A DNA stretch of 64,000 bases from Fonsecaea monophora (Eukaryota; Ascomycota; Eurotiomycetes; Chaetothyriales; Herpotrichiellaceae), in assembly GCF_001642475.1 (NCBI RefSeq), contig NW_019173990.1, forward strand, positions 1 through 64,000, read 5' to 3'. Position numbers and translations under genes: made by a program. Shown here piece by piece: positions 58,807 through 64,000 of the stretch. The notes under the pieces are model-generated. The model saw only the letters and a program-made list of their open reading frames with translations, searched no databases and was not told the origin of the DNA. The stretch's first letter is position 1, and the number at the start of each line of letters is the position of its first letter.

Positions 58807-60431
58807 ATGGACAGTATGGATGGTCTGGTCCTCTCCAACTTCAACCTGGTCTGCGCCGCATTCGGCGGCTTCCTGTTGAGTTTCGGGCTGGTGTCTGAGG
58901 CATGGAAGCAACAATTCCTGCTCTCGGAAGCATGTGAGTTTTCCTGATGGGGGTCTCACGGCCTTGAGCTCACAAGACGACCCAGTGATTGCCTTGATTG
59001 CAGGTGCAGTTTTCTCAAAATTTGCGGGAGTCCTCCGTCCAGAGGAGTATGGGTGCGGAGAGAGCAAGCACATCGACTCAATCACCCTGGAATTCTCCCG
59101 GCTGGTGCTCGCGGTCCAGCTGGTCCTCACGGGCGTCCAGCTCCCTCGGCGCTATCTGTCCCAGGCATGGCGATCGGTTTTCTACCTGATTGGCCCAACT
59201 CTGACGTTGATGTGGCTCAGTGCAGGCCTGATCATCTGGTTGACGTTGCCTCGTCTGGGCTTCGTCCACGCCCTGGCCATCGGAGCCTGTGTCGCTCCGA
59301 CCGATCCAATCCTCTCCAACGCGGTCATCAAAGGCCGGTTTGCAGAGCTCAATACTCCGAAGCCGCTGCAGAGTCTCATCACAGCCGAAGCAGGGTTGAA
59401 CGATGGCCTTGGGTATCCATTTCTCTTCTTCGCACTTTATTGGATCAAGCACTCTGGAAGCCAAGGGTCTCCGCTAGATATGCTCACATCCTGGCTCGGG
59501 GGTACTTGGGGCTACGTTGTCATTTTCAGCGTCGTCTATGGCGTGATGGTCGGCTACGCTGCGCGAAAGCTGTTCTTTGCTGCCAGAAGACGCGGATTCG
59601 TCGAGGAAGAGAGCTCCTTGACATATGTCATTGCGTTGTCACTATTCACCTTGGGTACTTGTGGAATACTGGGAACCGACGACATCCTCGCCTGCTTCGT
59701 CGCCGGGTGCACATTTGCGTGGGATGACCAGTAAGTCGGCCGTGGAGATCCTCTTGAGCTGTCACTTACCTCGCAGGTTCGAGCAGGACGCCAGCAGTGA
59801 ACTCTTCTGGTCCACAGCGGATATGTTACTCAACGTCTCCATCTTCATATGGTACGGAGCCGCCGCGCCATGGACATTATTCACCACAAACAGCATCATC
59901 TCGCCCGGACGACTACTGTCGCTGGCCGTCCTAATCCTTTGTCTCCGGCGCTTACCGGCAATCTTGATCATGAAGCATAACGTGACCGAGATCGGAAGCC
60001 TTCTCCAGGCCATGTTTGTCGGCTTCTTTGGACCTATTGGAGTTTCAGCCATTTTCTATCTGCTAATCGCCGTGGAGTTCCTCGAGGAGTTGGTCCAGGA
60101 TGGTGGCCAAGCTACGGTACTCGGGGATATACAGTTTCTCCAAGATGCCATGCGGGTCGTTGTATGGTTCCTCGTCGTGAGCAGCGTCATCGTCCATGGC
60201 TTGGCCTTGTCGCTGTCTAAATTGTGCTGCTGGATCCCTGTCGCCTGCCGTCTCGTACCTGGACGGGGGTTACTCGATAAGTCTGATGACGCAGAAGCCG
60301 GACCAGACTCCGTTCACAGAAAACTTCGAGATCATTTCGCCGTTGATTCTTCAAGTAAGGAAAGTGAGACACGCATTGGTGTCGCTGAAAATGGATATAA
60401 CACCATGGACTGGGGCGAGTGTCCCGGCTGA
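58807..60431 (+). CDS. Na+/H+ antiporter, Nha1/Sod2 type
   Basis: Plasma-membrane exchanger that expels Na+ (and often K+) for protons, about 511 residues. Exons 58807-58933, 58977-59730 and 59777-60431. The first intron is placed at 43 bp, which gives LSEAYDPVIALIAGAVFSKF and keeps the second membrane segment whole. A later acceptor after 59004 would shorten it, so this junction is less certain. Family motifs are clear: SITLEFSRLVLAVQLVLTGV, then QLPRRYL, ACVAPTDPILSNAVIKGRFA with the ion-binding Asp, EAGLNDGLGYPFLFFALYW, and ILGTDDILACFVAGCTFAWD. The C-terminal tail is short, as in Sod2 and unlike yeast Nha1. Lying beside a HAK K+ transporter it suggests a cation-homeostasis pair. Confidence 0.9.
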
Positions 60432-61676
60432 ATATTCCCCCTGAAAGGAGTCTTTGTGAGGGAGGCACTTCGAAATATCAATAGATTTGTCCGCAGTAAG
60501 TAATTAGAGGCAATGCGGGATGGTTGGGAAGCCCACGGCGAGAGCATTCCCTGGCGTCTTAGAGCAGAATCCTGTTCTCAGCTTAAGGGTTGGGGGCCAC
60601 AAATCCATATCTGCCGAACATACAAGTAGGCTTGGATCCATCATCAGGGAGTTGCATCTGGTAGAGGGTAAAGGGTGAAGTCGACCTCTGCCTCTGTGTG
60701 GTCTCAACTGACTCATGTTAGCGGATGTCATCGCTTCCACATTGGGAAACCCCGAGGCAAATTGTAGGATGGGCGGAATGAAGAAGCACACGTAGAGAAG
60801 AATGCTTCGAGCGGCGCAAGAGTACGAGGTGGAGTGGAAGGAATCGGTCAAACAGAGTCCTGTGTAGATCAGTTTGCTCGTACTCGCCTACTGTGTCGTG
60901 GCATTCATGGCGTTTCATGAATAGAGAGGCGAGACTGGGTCAAGACCGCATTGATTAGTCCCAAGAATGGCCACTTCAACACCAACGATGGCTGTCTTGG
61001 AAAGTGCCAGCAGCCCAAGACGGTTGTGGATCGTCGTGAAGACGTCGAGATCTCGATCGTGGGTGACTTTCATCAAGTATTGTTGATGGTAGTAATAGAG
61101 GGCGACGATTAGGCGTTTCTCTGGACTCCTCGTATACCCAACAGAAGCTTCATTCCTTCAGTCTCATGACCTGTCCAATTCGAGTGTTAGCATTGCCCGA
61201 TGTATTCAGCAAAGCATCAGACCACGACTTATCCTTGACACATGGACAGCCTGTACAAATCCAATCACCGTCGAGAGGTACTGTCAACGGCATTCTCCAC
61301 GGAGATTCAGACCGTGGAGCCTCACGATTCAGGCTGCCCCAAACCTTCAAACCTCCAAATCTCCACGGACTATCGCCAACATCCTCCAAACCATCTCCGA
61401 ATCCACGCTGTAAGCTTGGAAACAGTCTTTCTCTAACGAGCTCGGGCCGAGGTGTCTAAACCAGGTAAGGGAGTATAAACCCCGCTTGAGTACGGTCTCG
61501 TCCCCAGAATCAAAAGAGGAGCCGTCGCAGCACGCTGTTTGTGTTAGTTCAGGGATCGTCGACACAGAGGACCACTTTCAGGATCTATAAAGGTTGAAAA
61601 GGTTGTCAGTCTTACTGGTTGTGCACCATCACCTCCCCCCAAAGTGAGATTTACGATACCGTGTACTCCTGCCAAA
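60432..61676. other. Intergenic region upstream of the dioxygenase
   Basis: About 1.25 kb. A minus-strand frame at 60504-60851 contains a hydrophobic stretch but has no ATG near its start. No gene is supported. Confidence 0.5.
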
Positions 61677-62645
61677 ATGATTACTCGTGAGCGCGAAGCT
61701 ACTCTCACCTTCACTCCTCTCGCCCGGACCTTTGGCGCAGAAGTCCACGGCGTTGACTTCTCAAAGCCCATTTCGAAAGAGACTGCAGCCGAGATACGAG
61801 ACGCGTGCAACAAATATGGTGTCCTCGTGTTCCGCGGCACAAACATCGACAATGCGCAGCAAATTGCATTCACCGCCCACTTTGGCGAGATGTATGATGT
61901 GAAAGCACACATGCACGCCGGACGAAAGATGCGTTTTCCAAACCAGCCTGAGATCTTCGACGTCTCGAACCTCGACGAAAATGGTAACGTGCTCACCGAG
62001 CTCGAGCCGGCACGCGTCGGAGCGAATAAGGGCAACTGCCTTTGGCACGCAGACATGGCCTATAACCCACGCCGCGCACACTATTCGATCCTCCGGGCGG
62101 TCGAGCTTCCCCCAAAAGGTACCGGAGGGGAGACGCAGTATCTCGATTCCCGCACCGCGTACGACGATCTTTCCGAGGAGATGAAACAACGTATCGAGCC
62201 TCTCGTCTGCAACAACTCGCTCTACCACAACCGAAAGCTCGCAGCCCCAGACACATTTGCGGATTTCGAGCCCTTGGAGTTTCCCATGGCACGACATAAG
62301 CTGGCCCAGCTGCACGAAGAATCGGGGCGCATGAACCTGTACGTCACAACATACGTGCATCATTTCGACGGGGAAACCATCGAGCAGAGCAGACCGCTGG
62401 TGAACGAGTTGCTGGACCACGTCTCGCAGGACAAATACTTGCTGACTATTGAGTGGGAAAACAATGGTGACATGGTTATGTGGGACAATACGGCGGTGTT
62501 GCACCGGGCCACTCCAGGAGGAGCGTACACCACCAAGTATAAGCGAGATGTGCGTCGAACATCGACCAAAGACAGCAGCTCTTATGGATGGGGGGTCGAT
62601 CGCACTGCCACCTGGGAAGCTGGACTCCGAACAACCAAAGAATAA
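61677..62645 (+). CDS. TauD/TfdA-type Fe(II)/2-oxoglutarate-dependent dioxygenase
   Basis: Cytosolic oxygenase that couples 2-oxoglutarate decarboxylation to substrate hydroxylation. Bacterial relatives act on taurine or 2,4-dichlorophenoxyacetate. Intron-free, 322 residues from the ATG at 61677. N-terminal landmarks are FGAEVHGVDFSKPIS and YGVLVFRGTNI. The iron-binding HxD is WHADMAYNP, and the distal His with the 2-oxoglutarate-binding Arg lie in WDNTAVLHRATPGG and KRDVRRT. TGGETQYLDSRTAYDDLSEE, between them, is typical for the TfdA side of the family. The length is normal and no motif is missing. Its neighbours give no pathway clue. The substrate could be a sulfonate, an aryloxyalkanoate or another small acid. 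Confidence 0.92.
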   Translation: MITREREATLTFTPLARTFGAEVHGVDFSKPISKETAAEIRDACNKYGVLVFRGTNIDNAQQIAFTAHFGEMYDVKAHMHAGRKMRFPNQPEIFDVSNLDENGNVLTELEPARVGANKGNCLWHADMAYNPRRAHYSILRAVELPPKGTGGETQYLDSRTAYDDLSEEMKQRIEPLVCNNSLYHNRKLAAPDTFADFEPLEFPMARHKLAQLHEESGRMNLYVTTYVHHFDGETIEQSRPLVNELLDHVSQDKYLLTIEWENNGDMVMWDNTAVLHRATPGGAYTTKYKRDVRRTSTKDSSSYGWGVDRTATWEAGLRTTKE

Positions 62646-62970
62646 GTGTGTGAGAACAGAGAAGACAAGCTGTGTAGTTTCTAGTGCTATGGTGTAATGT
62701 ATGATCTGGATTTTCCGTATAACTTGGATCTTTCAGTCGTTCTCGTATGTGTCCAAAAGGAGATTGATTGAGTCTTGTTTGTCTGGTGAAGTCGAATATG
62801 AGACTGTATCGAATTACGTAAGCCACTCATTGATTGTGCGACCGCGATCCGAGTCGCGCCACAACGCGAACGGTGCCCCGACGTCACCGTCGTACCTCTT
62901 TCCCAAATAGACAGAAAAACCCTTCCACAATGGATGGTTCTTCATAACTAAATCCTAGTGACCGAGATCA
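62646..62970. other. Intergenic region upstream of the reductase
   Basis: About 325 bp: end of the dioxygenase transcript and promoter of the next gene. Nothing else seen. Confidence 0.55.
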
Positions 62971-64000
62971 ATGACAAACAACGATCAATATGTCCTGGTG
63001 ACTGGCGCAAACAGGTAAGCGAGGCCCCCCATTAGAACCGCTCTGTCCAATCGATTCGAGTCTGACTTGGGACTGCGCCCTACACACTGAAGCGGCCTGG
63101 GTCTGGGAACCTGTTTCCGTCTCGTCGACGAATACCTTGCTTCTCACACCCACGATGATGGCACCCTGACCATCATATTCACCACTCGAAGTGCCAAAAA
63201 GGGCGCCGAGACTCTGTCGACCCTCGAGAAACACCTCGCCAGTCACAGCGACACTTCCACCTCCAGTCGCAAGATCTATTTCCAATCCGAGAATGTCGAG
63301 TTGACGAGCCTCCTCTCCGTTCGTGCCCTGAGCCGCAAACTCCTCGCCTCAGATCTTCCGCATATCAATGCAATAGTCCTCAATGCCGGTATAGGAGGAT
63401 GGTCAGGTCTTAACTGGCCGCTGACACTGTGGACAGTCTTGACGGGTATCAGACAGGCTACAACATGGCCGACGTTCAAACTGGGTCTCGTCGGGCTGGT
63501 GACAAAACCGCAATTCCCCAAGGGGACTGTTGCCGGTGAGGAACCGATCCTTGGAGAGGTCTTCTGCGCAAATGTTTTCGGACATTACATGCTGGTACAC
63601 TGGCTCATGCCATTATTCCGCGCATGCGCACCTGAGTCCCGCGGCAAGATCATCTGGTCAACTTCCATCGAGGCGGTAGCATCTCACTATAACCCCGACG
63701 ACCACCAAGCCCTGAAATCCTCCGCGGCGTACGAACACACCAAGCGGATGGGAGACTTGCTGGCGCTGAGCGCGGTCAACCAGCCAGCAACAGCCAAACA
63801 AGTCAAAGAATACACGACACCTTCCTTAGAGCCTGCACGAGAGCGGCCACATCACTCCGAGCCGACCTTCCACGTGTCGCATCCAGGCATCTGTACCACC
63901 ACCATCATCAGCCTGTACTGGATCATCCACGAATGCTACCGCTTAGGCATCTACCTGGCCCGTTGGTGCGGCTCGCCCTGGGCCAACGTGACCAGTAACC
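62971..64000 (+). CDS. erg27: 3-Ketosteroid reductase-like short-chain dehydrogenase, 5' part (ERG27-like)
   Basis: NADPH-dependent reductase that reduces the C-3 ketone during C-4 demethylation of sterols, in the ergosterol pathway at the ER. Exons 62971-63014 and 63093 onward; the frame is open to the window end, so the C-terminus is missing. About 317 residues are visible. The splice rebuilds the cofactor motif TGANSGLGLGTCFRLVDEYL. ELTSLLSVRALSRKLL, followed by INAIVLNAGIGGWSGLNWP, GEVFCANVFGHYMLVHWLMP, and YEHTKRMGDLLAL with the catalytic Tyr and Lys are characteristic of Erg27 rather than of generic dehydrogenases. HPGICTTTI and the membrane-associated ARWCGSPWANV segment follow. Acceptor at 63092 was chosen by phase. 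Confidence 0.87.

Noticed and set aside
60504..60851. Minus-strand frame with a hydrophobic stretch, a possible small membrane protein
   Set aside because: Its apparent start is TTG; the first ATG lies after the hydrophobic part, and no homology is recognised.

Overview
The window is nuclear DNA of a filamentous ascomycete (Pezizomycotina). Genes are dense, about one per 2.5 kb, and most carry short 43-200 bp GT-AG introns. The repertoire is typical of such fungi: Zn2Cys6 regulator, Pth11-like rhodopsin-domain receptor, CFEM protein, HAK potassium transporter, GH28 pectinase, many permeases. A Eurotiomycete, perhaps a black-yeast relative (Chaetothyriales), is my guess; the sequence alone does not prove it. 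I recognise 24 protein-coding genes plus one long unknown gene. The first (GH28) and last (ERG27-like reductase) are cut by the window ends. No tRNA, rRNA, CRISPR array or intact transposon was seen.

Region 1 (1-11.3 kb) looks like a nitrogen or nucleobase-catabolism neighbourhood behind a pectinase gene end. It holds an amidase and a PuuE/allantoinase-type deacetylase transcribed divergently, then a Zn2Cys6 regulator and an NCS1 nucleobase/allantoin-type permease, also divergent. Both shared promoters contain inverted CGG/CCG sites of the kind bound by Zn2Cys6 proteins. Region 2 (12.6-26.1 kb) continues with membrane proteins: a DHA2 drug:proton antiporter, a Mup1-like amino-acid permease, a choline/GABA-type permease and a Pth11-like receptor. 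Among them sits the first of two OTT_1508-like deaminase-fold genes.

Region 3 (27-50 kb) is mostly housekeeping: a coiled-coil protein of unknown function, a glycerol-3-phosphate acyltransferase, an F-box/WD40 ubiquitin-ligase receptor (beta-TrCP/FWD-1-like), a cis-prenyltransferase, the mitochondrial i-AAA protease YME1, a membrane-anchored CFEM protein, a DUF1223 thioredoxin-like protein and a divergent protein kinase. The second deaminase-fold gene lies here (39.0-41.0 kb). It is a full-length paralogue of the first and has its single intron at the equivalent place and phase.

Region 4 (50-64 kb) has a membrane-anchored RING-H2 protein, a HAK-type K+ transporter with an apparent one-base frameshift, an Nha1/Sod2-type Na+/H+ antiporter, a TauD-type 2-oxoglutarate dioxygenase and the 5' part of an ERG27-like 3-ketosteroid reductase. 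The most distinctive content is the deaminase pair. Next come the amidase/deacetylase/regulator/permease cluster with its candidate operators, and the broken potassium transporter. Exon boundaries were read by eye from splice consensus, reading phase and family similarity. Where two choices were possible this is stated.
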